Positions 17,680-25,167 of a DNA stretch of 64,000 nucleotides are shown here, one piece after another. The notes under the pieces were generated by a model. It was not told the origin of the DNA. It did no database searches and saw nothing but the letters and a program-made list of their open reading frames with translations. Location of the stretch: assembly GCA_035283685.1 (NCBI GenBank), contig DATETJ010000002.1, positions 310,001 through 374,000 on the forward strand, read 5' to 3'. The stretch's first letter is position 1, and every line of letters starts with the position of its first letter. The translations under genes were made by a program, and so were the position numbers. The stretch is from Candidatus Bathyarchaeia archaeon (GTDB taxonomy: Archaea; Thermoproteota; Bathyarchaeia; Bathyarchaeales; Bathyarchaeaceae).

Positions 17680-18555
17680 ATGATGCTGACAAAACAAGTT
17701 CTCAAACTCGACTTGCAAACAACCACAGTCCGCCTTGAACGTTTCATAAAAGATTACGTTCAAAAGGTCGGCGCTAAGGGAATAGTTCTGGCACTCTCGG
17801 GTGGAATAGACAGCTCAACGATAGCTGCACTCTCAGCCATGTCCATAGGAGGCCCCAGCGTGCTAGCGCTCTACATGCCTGAAAGGGAAACGGGAGAAGA
17901 GCTTGACTTTAAGCACTCCAAGATGCTGGCCAAGAAGTTCGGCTTCGTTCTCGAACGTCTTGACATCACGGGCATACTCGAAGCGTATTACAAGGCGATC
18001 CAAGCATTTGACCCAAAGGATCTGGTAAGCAAAGGAAACATCAAGGCAAGAGCCCGCGCCATATGCGTCTACTACCATGCTAACCATCAAAACCGAATTG
18101 TGGTAGGACCATCTGACAAATCCGAAACCATGATGGGCTACTTCACGAAATGGGGCGATGTGGCAGCCGACATTTCACCCTTAATGGACCTGTACAAAAC
18201 CCAAGTTAGGCAACTCGCCGCGTACATAGGAGTCCCAGCTGAAATCGTGGCAAAACCTTCGACCCCCAAACTCTGGCCAGAGCAACTTGCAGAGGAAGAA
18301 CTTGGCATTAAATACGAGACATTGGATCTAATCCTGTTCGGACTTGAGAATTTCATGAGTGCTGAAGAAATCGCTAAGCAACTAAACCTGTCGCCGAAAC
18401 GCGTTGAAGACATTAAGACGCGTTGGCTGTCCATGGAACACAAGAGGCGAGCACCTTTAACCATGAAGATGCAATACAGAACAGTGGGAGCAGACTTCAG
18501 GCTACCATATACTCAACCTGACCAAAGGAAAAGAACGGAGAGAAAGAGAGGATGA
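17680..18555 (+). CDS. nadE: NAD+ synthetase
   Basis: The 291-residue protein carries the P-loop LALSGGIDSSTIAAL near residue 35, GNIKARARAICVYYHAN, and GPSDKSETMMGYFTKWGDVAADISP. It amidates nicotinic acid adenine dinucleotide to NAD+. It lacks a fused glutaminase domain, as in ammonia-dependent NadE. A nitrilase-family gene overlaps its stop by four bases (ATGA), so glutamine-derived ammonia could be supplied in trans. That is inference. Start is the ATG pair at 17680/17683. NAD kinase lies separately at 52 kb. Confidence 0.95.
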   Translation: MMLTKQVLKLDLQTTTVRLERFIKDYVQKVGAKGIVLALSGGIDSSTIAALSAMSIGGPSVLALYMPERETGEELDFKHSKMLAKKFGFVLERLDITGILEAYYKAIQAFDPKDLVSKGNIKARARAICVYYHANHQNRIVVGPSDKSETMMGYFTKWGDVAADISPLMDLYKTQVRQLAAYIGVPAEIVAKPSTPKLWPEQLAEEELGIKYETLDLILFGLENFMSAEEIAKQLNLSPKRVEDIKTRWLSMEHKRRAPLTMKMQYRTVGADFRLPYTQPDQRKRTERKRG

Positions 18556-19388
18556 GTGACAAGATCACAATTGCGCTAGGGCAAATGTCTTGCCATGTCG
18601 GAGACAAGCAGCGCAACATGGAAACCATGAAGAAGCTGATCCGCAAAGCCAAAAAGAATAAGGCAGATTTGATTGCCTTTCCAGAACTCGCTCTCACTGG
18701 ATACGTTGTTAGAGACAGAGCATACGAGCTGGCTGAACCAGTGCCCAACGGTCCATCGGTGCACGAAATTGAGAAGATCGCAGCGAAAGAGGACATATAC
18801 TTAGTTTTTGGGATGATTGAGAGAAGCGCCAAGGCCCGCGCCGTCCTGCACAATTCCGCTGTTCTAGTTGGACCAAGAGGCTACATTGGCAAATACCAGA
18901 AAATGCACTTGCCCACGCACAGCGTATTCGAGGAGAAACGCTACTTCCGCCCAGGATATCAGGCGTCTGTATTTCCAACGGATGCCGGAAACATTGGCAT
19001 GATCATCTGCTACGACATATATTTCCCCGAAGTCACCCGATTGCTCAGTTTGAAAGGAGCAAACATCATTGTATGCATATCAGCATCGCCATCTGTTCGT
19101 CGAGGATTCTTCGAGACGTTAACTGCTGCGAGAGCCATGGAAAACAGCGTGTTTCTAGCCTTCGCGAACCTCGCAGGCATCGAAGACGGACTGCAGTTTT
19201 GGGGTGGAAGCCGAATCATAGCTCCAAGTGGAAGCCTCATCGCACGGGCCAAGTACGACGTGGACGACATGACTACTGCGACAATAGACTACTCTGACAT
19301 AAACCGCGTTCAAGCTTGGGTTCCGACTCTTCGCGACCTACGCCCAGAGGTTTTCGACCAACTGCGAGAAGAAGCCGAGAAACTCTAA
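18552..19388 (+). CDS. Nitrilase-superfamily carbon-nitrogen hydrolase
   Basis: The 278-residue alpha-beta-beta-alpha hydrolase has the complete catalytic triad: E45 in FPELALTG, K117 in KYQKMHLP, and C153 in IICYDIYFPE. A second conserved glutamate region RAMENSVF follows. Such enzymes hydrolyse amides, including the glutamine of glutamine-dependent NAD synthetases. The start ATG overlaps the nadE stop, so translation is coupled. A split glutaminase for NadE is the attractive reading, but omega-amidase or N-carbamoyl hydrolase activity is equally compatible with the motifs. Confidence 0.9.
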   Translation: MSDKITIALGQMSCHVGDKQRNMETMKKLIRKAKKNKADLIAFPELALTGYVVRDRAYELAEPVPNGPSVHEIEKIAAKEDIYLVFGMIERSAKARAVLHNSAVLVGPRGYIGKYQKMHLPTHSVFEEKRYFRPGYQASVFPTDAGNIGMIICYDIYFPEVTRLLSLKGANIIVCISASPSVRRGFFETLTAARAMENSVFLAFANLAGIEDGLQFWGGSRIIAPSGSLIARAKYDVDDMTTATIDYSDINRVQAWVPTLRDLRPEVFDQLREEAEKL

Positions 19389-19398
19389 AGCCCATGCC

Positions 19399-19506
19399 GT
19401 GATCCGTAACATCACACGCAATCACACGGTCATGTGACATCACCAGATCACATCATCCTTATTGTCCTCCGTAAGCAACATGAAACAAAGGTCACACGAA
19501 ATCACA
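19399..19506. promoter_or_regulatory. ATCACA/TGTGAT motif cluster A
   Basis: Exact ATCACA hexamers occur at 19411, 19421, 19447 and 19501, with close variants GTGAT (19399), TGTGAC (19433), ATCACC (19439) and GTCACA (19491). Spacing of 10-12 bp between several copies puts them on the same face of the helix, as in arrays bound by a cooperative protein. The cluster directly follows the nitrilase stop. Confidence 0.6.
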
Positions 19507-19691
19507 GACCCTAACCGCAAGATTGGCCCTTTCCCCCGCGATGCTACTGAGGTTAAACTGCCTAGAGGCAAGTCCCTTTGCGTAACCGAGTCTCCAATCT
19601 TGCAGTTCACCTGAAGCCTTCAGCAACGCAAGCGCATCATCAACGATGACAAACAGAGACCGCAAAAACCTGCTATACTTCAACCGCTCAA

Positions 19692-19773
19692 ATCACATAC
19701 GTATCACACGCTCTCACACGCTAACCACTTCGTGAAACCATCTATTGGCAACCGTGTGATGTGTGATATCACG
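19692..19773. promoter_or_regulatory. ATCACA/TGTGAT motif cluster B with 17-bp operator
   Basis: ATCACA at 19692 and 19703 and CTCACA at 19713 are followed by the composite site GTGATGTGTGATATCAC at 19756-19772. That site has two direct half-sites and one inverted half-site. Near-identical composites recur at 20545-20561 (inverted) and 20662-20678. It lies about 290 bp upstream of the helical protein gene. I see no supported gene in 19774-20065. A 63-codon minus frame at 19492-19683 between clusters A and B is unproven. Confidence 0.65.
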
Positions 19774-20065
19774 TCGTAAAGTTAATGGTCGCGTTGCCAC
19801 GGCTCTTAAGTGACAGAAGACTGGTAGCGGTGGGAATTTCCCGTCAAGCACAAGTTGTGCCTTCGAGCTACGCTGTTTCCCAATGGCGTGCGGTAGTAAA
19901 CAGCTTTTTCAAGCACGACCTCGTAATGTTTCAGCCACCTGCCTCTCTACGAAGTATGTTGTCTTTGCATAGAACCTTTACATTTGTAATGGCAGAACCG
20001 CAATTTTTTTCCGTCGCCCCGTATACAGAACTGTATCCTCGCAAGCTGTGTTGGCGGTTGCCCGA

Positions 20066-20548
20066 ATGTCGTTTAAAGAGATCGTTCAAAAGTGGCTTAT
20101 CGGCTCAACGAATGACCCGGTAATCAAAATACTCATAAAGAATAGTCATTTGACAAAAACTCAGCTAGAGACGCTTGCAATTGACTTTCTAGGTCCAAAT
20201 ATTGCAGGAAAATCCTTAACGAACGAGGAAAAAGCCCTTTTACGCCTATCGAAGGCAGGAATAAGCCGTGGAGCCTTTAATCATACGTTGAAGCAGGCCA
20301 GAAAGAACATAATCCAGTCAATCTACACCATCATTCTCCTTGGATACCTCGGAGTGTTTGAAGACACAAGGCTAGACCCCTACCTAGAGATTGCCAGCAA
20401 ACTCAAAGAATACGTCAGCGCCTATCAAGACATTTTAACAGGCAACAATCTTGCCACCGAACAGTTGAGAATTGTGAACATGCTGCGAGAAGAACTGGAA
20501 GTCACGCTTGAAAAACTGTCCAGTCCGAGGTCTCTGTCAAAAACGTGA
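20066..20548 (+). CDS. Helical protein of unknown function, possible DNA-binding helix-turn-helix
   Basis: I do not recognise a named family for this 160-residue protein. It is mostly alpha-helical and charged, with LTKTQLETLAIDFLG and a segment KAGISRGAFNHTLKQARKNI that reads like a helix-turn-helix. Then come a hydrophobic stretch SIYTIILLGYLGVFE and a helical C-terminus with LRIVNMLREELEVTLEKL. The ATG at 20066 is preferred over GTG 20048. Operator-like ATCACA composites flank it, and its stop codon lies inside one (20544-20562). It could be the protein that binds these sites or a target of the regulator encoded next. No SD is evident. Confidence 0.65.
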   Translation: MSFKEIVQKWLIGSTNDPVIKILIKNSHLTKTQLETLAIDFLGPNIAGKSLTNEEKALLRLSKAGISRGAFNHTLKQARKNIIQSIYTIILLGYLGVFEDTRLDPYLEIASKLKEYVSAYQDILTGNNLATEQLRIVNMLREELEVTLEKLSSPRSLSKT

Positions 20549-20562
20549 TATCACAAATCACA
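20544..20562 (-). promoter_or_regulatory. 17-bp composite operator C overlapping a stop codon
   Basis: Read on the minus strand, 20561-20545 is GTGATTTGTGATATCAC, one base different from the composite at 19756-19772. The TGA stop of the upstream gene (20546-20548) is part of the site. Confidence 0.65.
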
Positions 20563-20660
20563 TCATGGCTCAGGTTTCCATCGCAGCCGTGTTCTCGGAA
20601 TGTTGCTCAGATGATTCTTTTAGCGAAAACCTTAACTCGCAATGGAGATGTATTGTTGTG

Positions 20661-20747
20661 CGTGATGTGTGATGTCACAGACGCTTGGCCTGGTTTGTGA
20701 TGTTGCTGTGATGTTTCAGGGGTATCTGGAATCACAGTCATATCACG
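20661..20747. promoter_or_regulatory. Composite operator D and further ATCACA/TGTGAT sites before the membrane regulator gene
   Basis: GTGATGTGTGATGTCAC lies at 20662-20678. Further half-sites are TGTGAT at 20696 and 20707 (11 bp apart), ATCACA at 20731 and ATCACG at 20742 (11 bp apart). The array ends 12 bp before the ATG at 20759, a position that fits autoregulation. The frame of the downstream gene stays open through the array from GTG 20669, but this part is better read as control DNA. Confidence 0.65.
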
Positions 20748-20758
20748 GCGCGGTTGGA

Positions 20759-21484
20759 ATGTTCCCTTTTCCGAGACAGACGTTGTTAGTTGCTGAGCCT
20801 CTTTTCATCTTCACAGTCTTTTTCATCTTTCTCACAATGGCCTCGACTCTGTTATACTACAAGCGAGTCAGGCAGGCTTCCAAGGCATATGAGGAGGCTA
20901 AGAACACTGTGAGCGACATAGTGATCAGCTTCGACAAGCAGCTCAGCAGGCAAGAGGAGGAGGTAGGTGTAGCCATGCAGAAGATTGAGGTTCAAGCGGC
21001 TAGGGGCGAGAAGCTTTCTCGACGACTTGATGAGCAAGAAGACCGCATCACCACAGGCCTAGGAGAACTCAGTTCAAAAGTGCAGACGCTTCCAGAGGTC
21101 GAATCAGTGAAGACCGTCTTGAGTGGCTTGACAGAGAAAGTCGAAGGTTTGGCAAGAGCGCAAGAAGAGTGGAAGAAACGTGCAATATCCGTAACCGAGT
21201 CCCAAATCGAAGCGGCTATTCCTTTGAAACGGGAACAAGCTCTCGCGCCGTTGACTGACACGGAGCTTCGTGTGCTAGAGTTCATCGCGACCTCGCCTTC
21301 CGGCGAAAGAACAGCGCCCGAGGTACAAGAAATCATAAGATTGACCAGAGAGCACACCGCCAGGTTGATGAAGAAGCTTTATGAAGGCGGTTACTTGGAG
21401 CGCCGAGATGCTAAAACCCCCTACGCATATCGAGTAAAAGAGGAAATGCTGAGAATGTTGAAGAAAAGCGAAGCTAAAGCCTAG
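20759..21484 (+). CDS. Membrane-anchored winged-helix transcription regulator with coiled coil
   Basis: The 241-residue protein has one N-terminal membrane helix (about residues 11-33, PLFIFTVFFIFLTMASTLL). A long charged coiled coil follows (about 40-145, rich in E, K, Q). The C-terminal winged helix (about 160-235) contains LTDTELRVLEFIATSPSGERTAPEVQEIIRL split by a short turn, then HTARLMKKLYEGGYLERRD and a wing TPYAYRV. The architecture suggests a regulator that holds DNA at the membrane or responds to an envelope signal. I start it at ATG 20759, after the ATCACA array. The gene is convergent with herA and overlaps its end by 11 bases. Confidence 0.8.
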   Translation: MFPFPRQTLLVAEPLFIFTVFFIFLTMASTLLYYKRVRQASKAYEEAKNTVSDIVISFDKQLSRQEEEVGVAMQKIEVQAARGEKLSRRLDEQEDRITTGLGELSSKVQTLPEVESVKTVLSGLTEKVEGLARAQEEWKKRAISVTESQIEAAIPLKREQALAPLTDTELRVLEFIATSPSGERTAPEVQEIIRLTREHTARLMKKLYEGGYLERRDAKTPYAYRVKEEMLRMLKKSEAKA

Positions 21485-23033
21485 CTGAGCCTTCCTGCAC
21501 TGCGCTTCCGCCAGCCTCTCGAAGACGCCTAAGCTTTTCATCCATGTCTGCGTGAGCCTTTGACGCCTGCAGTCCGTAATCCGCTGCTCCTTTCTTCTCA
21601 AGATATTCGGGGAAATGCGTGACCTTCACGGGAACAGCAAATCTGATTTTTGGCTCTGATATCAGCAGAGCCTCTCCAACGTCGAGCATTTTGATCTCTG
21701 TGTCGCTGTATTCCAAATACGGCGTGTTCTCAGTCAAGTAGACGCGATCCTTGCGCAACTCGGTTTTCATAAGCACCTTTGTCCACAGTTCAGCGAAAAC
21801 ATCGAAGTTGATTCTCGAGGGTCTGGGTGTGACGGCGTTGAGTCCCACACGGTATTTTCGGTATGTTAAGGCTATGTCGGAGAAGATTGTCTTGGGCTTG
21901 TTTGGATCAAGGAATTCGTGCGCTTCCTCCAAAGTTATGAGAAGAGTGGGTAGCTCCTTCCAGTCCTCGTAGTTTTCTTCCCAGATGCGTTTATAGTGCT
22001 GCGCCACTGCCGATGCAGTAAGGCATGTGATCTTGTTCTGCTCATCTGAGCTAATCCCTGATATGTCGACTAGGCAGGTTATTCCTCTGCAAACGTTCTG
22101 AGTGATGCTATCAATGAAACTATAATCTGAAGACGGGAAAAGATCGTGAGACAATGACGACACCTTCAGCATCAAAGCTTCAACTACATGCTTCATTTTG
22201 TAGTCTGCCAGACGCCCGACTCCTTGATAGCCTTCGGCACCGTAAGCTTCACGCGAATCCTCGATCCACGTTTTGCCAAGTTTCCTGAAAAGCTTGCGGG
22301 CTAACCTAAACTGTGGCAAGCCTATGTCAGGGAAAAGCGTGATGAGTTTTTCAGGCGTGATTGTGTACAAACCGACAGACATCTTGCCGTCTCGAGCGGA
22401 ATAATACTGGACCTTGCTGTGGAACAAGGGGTGGTCTCTCAGGCCCTTTTGAGGCTTGATTCCCTTGCCTTCAAGCAGTTGCCCAGCGAAGTCGAAGATG
22501 AGCGCCACGGTCTTGGGGCTATTATCAATTATCTGGGCGTTTAACATCAGTTCCGTGTTTGTTTTTCCGGAGCCAGTCATCCCGAACATGCCCATCATTA
22601 AGGGTATAGCTTCAATGTTGATTCCAGCCGATCCGAGCAATTGCTCGCCAGAGCGCAGGCTACCAACCTCTAACTCCCCTGAAAGCCTTAGAATCTTGCA
22701 GTCCTCCCCATCAGCGGCGAAGACCCTGTCCCTGTAGTTAGGGTTGAACGTTGGAGAGCGCGCCCGGCTTCCTCGCCTCTCCAGAAACAAGATGGCTTCA
22801 ACGCACCGAAAAGACGAGTATGGACCGAAGGCTTCCTTTCCCTGCGCTTCACGTAGTTGCTCTATAGTGTCGAGAGTGGATTTGCTCTCAGCGTTAACAA
22901 CTCTTGCATAAAAGCTTCTTTCCCCAGAATCTATACGCACAATCTGCCCGAACGAAAGGTTGATGCCCTGATTAAGGAAGAAGGAAACAGAATCTCCTTT
23001 AGTTCCACACACGAACGCGATTGGCTCAGACAT
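21474..23033 (-). CDS. herA: HerA-family DNA translocase/helicase
   Basis: The 519-residue hexameric ATPase works with NurA in resecting DNA ends. An N-terminal HAS-like beta-barrel domain (SFGQIVRIDSGERSFYARVV) precedes the RecA-like core. The core has the Walker A motif GMTGSGKT at residues 151-158, Walker B LLITLEEAHEF, and the arginine-containing RKYRVGLNAVTPRPSRI. The start ATG 23033 lies inside the last codons of nurA, so the two are coupled. The window has no mre11-rad50, which accompany herA-nurA in many archaea. Confidence 0.93.
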   Translation of the reverse strand: MSEPIAFVCGTKGDSVSFFLNQGINLSFGQIVRIDSGERSFYARVVNAESKSTLDTIEQLREAQGKEAFGPYSSFRCVEAILFLERRGSRARSPTFNPNYRDRVFAADGEDCKILRLSGELEVGSLRSGEQLLGSAGINIEAIPLMMGMFGMTGSGKTNTELMLNAQIIDNSPKTVALIFDFAGQLLEGKGIKPQKGLRDHPLFHSKVQYYSARDGKMSVGLYTITPEKLITLFPDIGLPQFRLARKLFRKLGKTWIEDSREAYGAEGYQGVGRLADYKMKHVVEALMLKVSSLSHDLFPSSDYSFIDSITQNVCRGITCLVDISGISSDEQNKITCLTASAVAQHYKRIWEENYEDWKELPTLLITLEEAHEFLDPNKPKTIFSDIALTYRKYRVGLNAVTPRPSRINFDVFAELWTKVLMKTELRKDRVYLTENTPYLEYSDTEIKMLDVGEALLISEPKIRFAVPVKVTHFPEYLEKKGAADYGLQASKAHADMDEKLRRLREAGGSAVQEGSARL

Positions 23034-24060
23034 AGTCAGCAATCATCTCCCTCTTGAATGGGTATTTCACGCCATGAAGTTCATCTGCAAAACTGCATGT
23101 GTATTCCTCTCGCCGAAGCGTGTCCAGCAATCCTGCCTCGGTAAGTGAGGTTTCGACTTCATCAAGGTATGAGAGAAGCATCGGGTCTGAAGGCCCCGAG
23201 AACTCGTGAGCGAGAAAGAGTGGAATGGGATATCCAAGGGCTCTAGGATCCTCCGCCACCGTAGTGAGTGGAGCCAACACCTCACTGATTCCCCTTTCTG
23301 TCAGATATTCCATGATATCGCAGCGAAAAACGCGCGGACTATCTCTACTCAACTTAACAAGAGAAATGTCGCCGTACAAGCTCTTGTCTTTGTCCGCTTC
23401 TCTTATGGGATGGCACACCCAAGTGTCGTAGGGAGAGAGTGTACTCGTAGTAGCTATAAGATCCCGCCCCTTTTCGTCTCGAAGCGACGGAGAGTTCTTG
23501 CAGACGGCCAAGAGGTTGATTTCGGCTTTCTCGCACTCGTCATAAAGTGTTACTCGAAATTTTCTGTCGCCGCCGAAATATCCTCCCCCGTCAAGCAAGA
23601 GGTAGCTACTACGAGGATACGTATCCTCGTAGTAAAATGACCTGTCTTTCTGGTGCAAAAGGTCAAGCGCCATTTGGCTCTCCAGCTCGATTCTCACATC
23701 TGTGAGAAGGTTACTACGAGTATATGCGTCTCCTATTGCAGTGCACATTCTTTCTTTGAAGTCCCAGTCGACAACACGATCCTTTACTACGGCATATGCT
23801 GCCCTCATAAGGTATACTCCCCAATTATTCGCTCTCTTGAGGGTCCGGGTGGAGCAGTCTACCGCTAGGAAATGGCCATCAAACTTTCCCATTTTTGGCA
23901 GTGGTTGAATATTAGATCTGTCCGCTTTTATGGCAATAACTGGCTCCGCCTTTGCGTCCGTGCACCCTGCAACGCTTCCCTTCTCCACATAGAGACTGAG
24001 ACGTCGTTGCATTTCTGCGAAGTCTTCACTCATTCTGCTCAGCACGAAGGATCCATCCAT
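23026..24060 (-). CDS. nurA: NurA 5'-3' nuclease
   Basis: The 344-residue nuclease of the HerA-NurA end-resection machine shows the catalytic motif I aspartate in FLAVDCSTRTL, LLLDGGGYFGG, the acidic ISLVKLSRDSPR region, and the late FLAHEFSG. It shares its stop region with the herA start. ATG 24060 is used here, with ATG 24033 an equally good start and no clear SD for either. The coding sequence contains four copies of TACTACGAG, two forming a perfect 28-bp palindrome at 23607-23634. Confidence 0.9.
   Translation of the reverse strand: MDGSFVLSRMSEDFAEMQRRLSLYVEKGSVAGCTDAKAEPVIAIKADRSNIQPLPKMGKFDGHFLAVDCSTRTLKRANNWGVYLMRAAYAVVKDRVVDWDFKERMCTAIGDAYTRSNLLTDVRIELESQMALDLLHQKDRSFYYEDTYPRSSYLLLDGGGYFGGDRKFRVTLYDECEKAEINLLAVCKNSPSLRDEKGRDLIATTSTLSPYDTWVCHPIREADKDKSLYGDISLVKLSRDSPRVFRCDIMEYLTERGISEVLAPLTTVAEDPRALGYPIPLFLAHEFSGPSDPMLLSYLDEVETSLTEAGLLDTLRREEYTCSFADELHGVKYPFKREMIADYV
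23607..23634. repeat. Perfect 28-bp palindrome inside nurA
   Basis: The half-arm TACTACGAGGATAC is followed immediately by its reverse complement with no spacer. It encodes ordinary residues of NurA (YYEDTYPRSS region). Two more TACTACGAG copies lie within 200 bp, at 23441-23452 (minus) and 23712-23723 (plus). Confidence 0.9.
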
Positions 24061-24116
24061 ACATGGCAAGGTAGATTCGTAGAGTTAAGCTCGCCTGCCT
24101 TAAGAAAACTGTGCGT

Positions 24117-24542
24117 TCATTTATTATCTTTTGCGAGATTAAGCTGGCTCTCTGTCCTAGGAGCGCCGAGCCGGTAACGTTTGCCGTTGGAAACGCCGGC
24201 CTTCATTAGAAAGCCTCTGCCCGCCAACCTAGTCAAATACGTGGAAACCATGCTCAAGGCTACGGGTTCTTTCATCTCTTGCTCGTAAACGTTCTGGACA
24301 TCCTTTGCGGCAAACCACACAATCGGAAAATGCTTCTCTACGACAAGGCGCATCTTCTCCAGTTTAGGCAACTCGGAGGTCGGCACACTCTCTTGGGGAT
24401 TCACTCCGGGCATGCCACCGAGCAGTTCAACGATGTCTAGAAGGCGCAGTGCCTTCTCCCGAGTGACCTGGCCGTCAAAGGTTACGGTGTAACGATTTCC
24501 GCCTCCGTCGAAGACTTCCACTCGCATTTTCTTTGCAGGCAT
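24117..24542 (-). CDS. Winged-helix-like protein next to the replication origin
   Basis: The 141-residue protein has an N-terminal beta-rich part (MRVEVFDGGGNRYTVTFDG), a helix VTREKALRLLDIVELLGG, and a C-terminal part resembling a winged helix. The C-terminal landmarks are FAAKDVQNVYEQEM, SMVSTYLTRLAGRGFLMK and a wing SNGKRYRLG. I do not recognise a named family. It borders the origin region on the side opposite orc1/cdc6. A role in origin binding is possible by position only. It could also start at the internal ATG (MRVEV). The gene is followed by nurA on the same strand. Confidence 0.75.
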   Translation of the reverse strand: MPAKKMRVEVFDGGGNRYTVTFDGQVTREKALRLLDIVELLGGMPGVNPQESVPTSELPKLEKMRLVVEKHFPIVWFAAKDVQNVYEQEMKEPVALSMVSTYLTRLAGRGFLMKAGVSNGKRYRLGAPRTESQLNLAKDNK

Positions 24543-25167
24543 CTAAATCACAATTTGCTTAACGGATTAACACCTCACGAGTTATAGGGTTTATGGTGAA
24601 TGCGCCGAGGCGAAAAGAGCTGTTTGATGCCCGAAAGAACAAAAGAACACATTATTAGAGTTGTGTGCTTTCACAGTGTTCACTGGCGACGTAGTGGCTT
24701 GAGTACAAATTGGTTCGTTCTCAGCCTGTTCCTCCAGTGGAAACTTAGGGGTTATTCCTATTTTGCAACGAGGCGTGAAACTCGCCGCATTCGGGAACTT
24801 CGACAAACGCTGACTTTCGTCGTACCGAGACCGTGTTTCGTTCACTGGACGCAACTGGCAGGAAACTTGTGTCGCAGTTAACGGTCAAGCTACCAGAGAG
24901 TTGTTCTCGCTCCCACCCCTCAATTTCCTATGCAACCCTTCATTGTGTCGGCGACGACTCAGCACGCGAGGCTTTGTGCTTTGATGTTAGTGAATTTTTC
25001 TTCACTATGGATGCGCCGATCCTCGTAGTAATCACGTTCCCGCTTCTTTTGTCCAAGGGAAAACAAGGGGTGTCTGGGTATCTTCCCACTCTTCGACGCG
25101 AGCGGCGCTGATCAACTGGGCATCTGGAGTTTCAGCTTTGTATCTATTTTTTTGTACTGCAGTACTT
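24543..25167. other. oriC: Chromosomal replication origin (oriC) with three origin recognition boxes
   Basis: This noncoding region lies between the winged-helix gene and orc1/cdc6. It has three 19-bp boxes identical at 13 positions (consensus nCAnnGGAAAnnnAGGGGT): CCAGTGGAAACTTAGGGGT at 24734-24752, GCATAGGAAATTGAGGGGT on the minus strand at 24933-24915, and CCAAGGGAAAACAAGGGGT at 25053-25071. These match the archaeal ORB layout of a dyad half plus a G-run. Weaker CCAGTGAAC sites occur on the minus strand near 24676-24690 and 24838-24850. A hairpin TAGTGAA-N6-TTCACTA (24988-25007) and a TACTACGAG copy (25019-25030) lie between boxes 2 and 3. Confidence 0.85.

Noticed and set aside
19492-19683. 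63-codon minus-strand frame between motif clusters A and B
   Set aside because: TTG start, no SD, and both ends run into the ATCACA arrays. The composition is protein-like but nothing supports expression.
19785-20123. 112-codon plus-strand frame overlapping the start of the helical protein gene
   Set aside because: Overlaps a better-supported gene in another frame and has no coding-like pattern.
20669-20758. N-terminal extension of the membrane winged-helix protein from GTG 20669
   Set aside because: It would translate the ATCACA operator array; the protein makes sense from ATG 20759.
24851-24872. Fourth origin recognition box reading GGCAGGAAACTTGTGTC
   Set aside because: The GGAAAC core is present, but the spacing from CA is two bases short and the G-run is missing.
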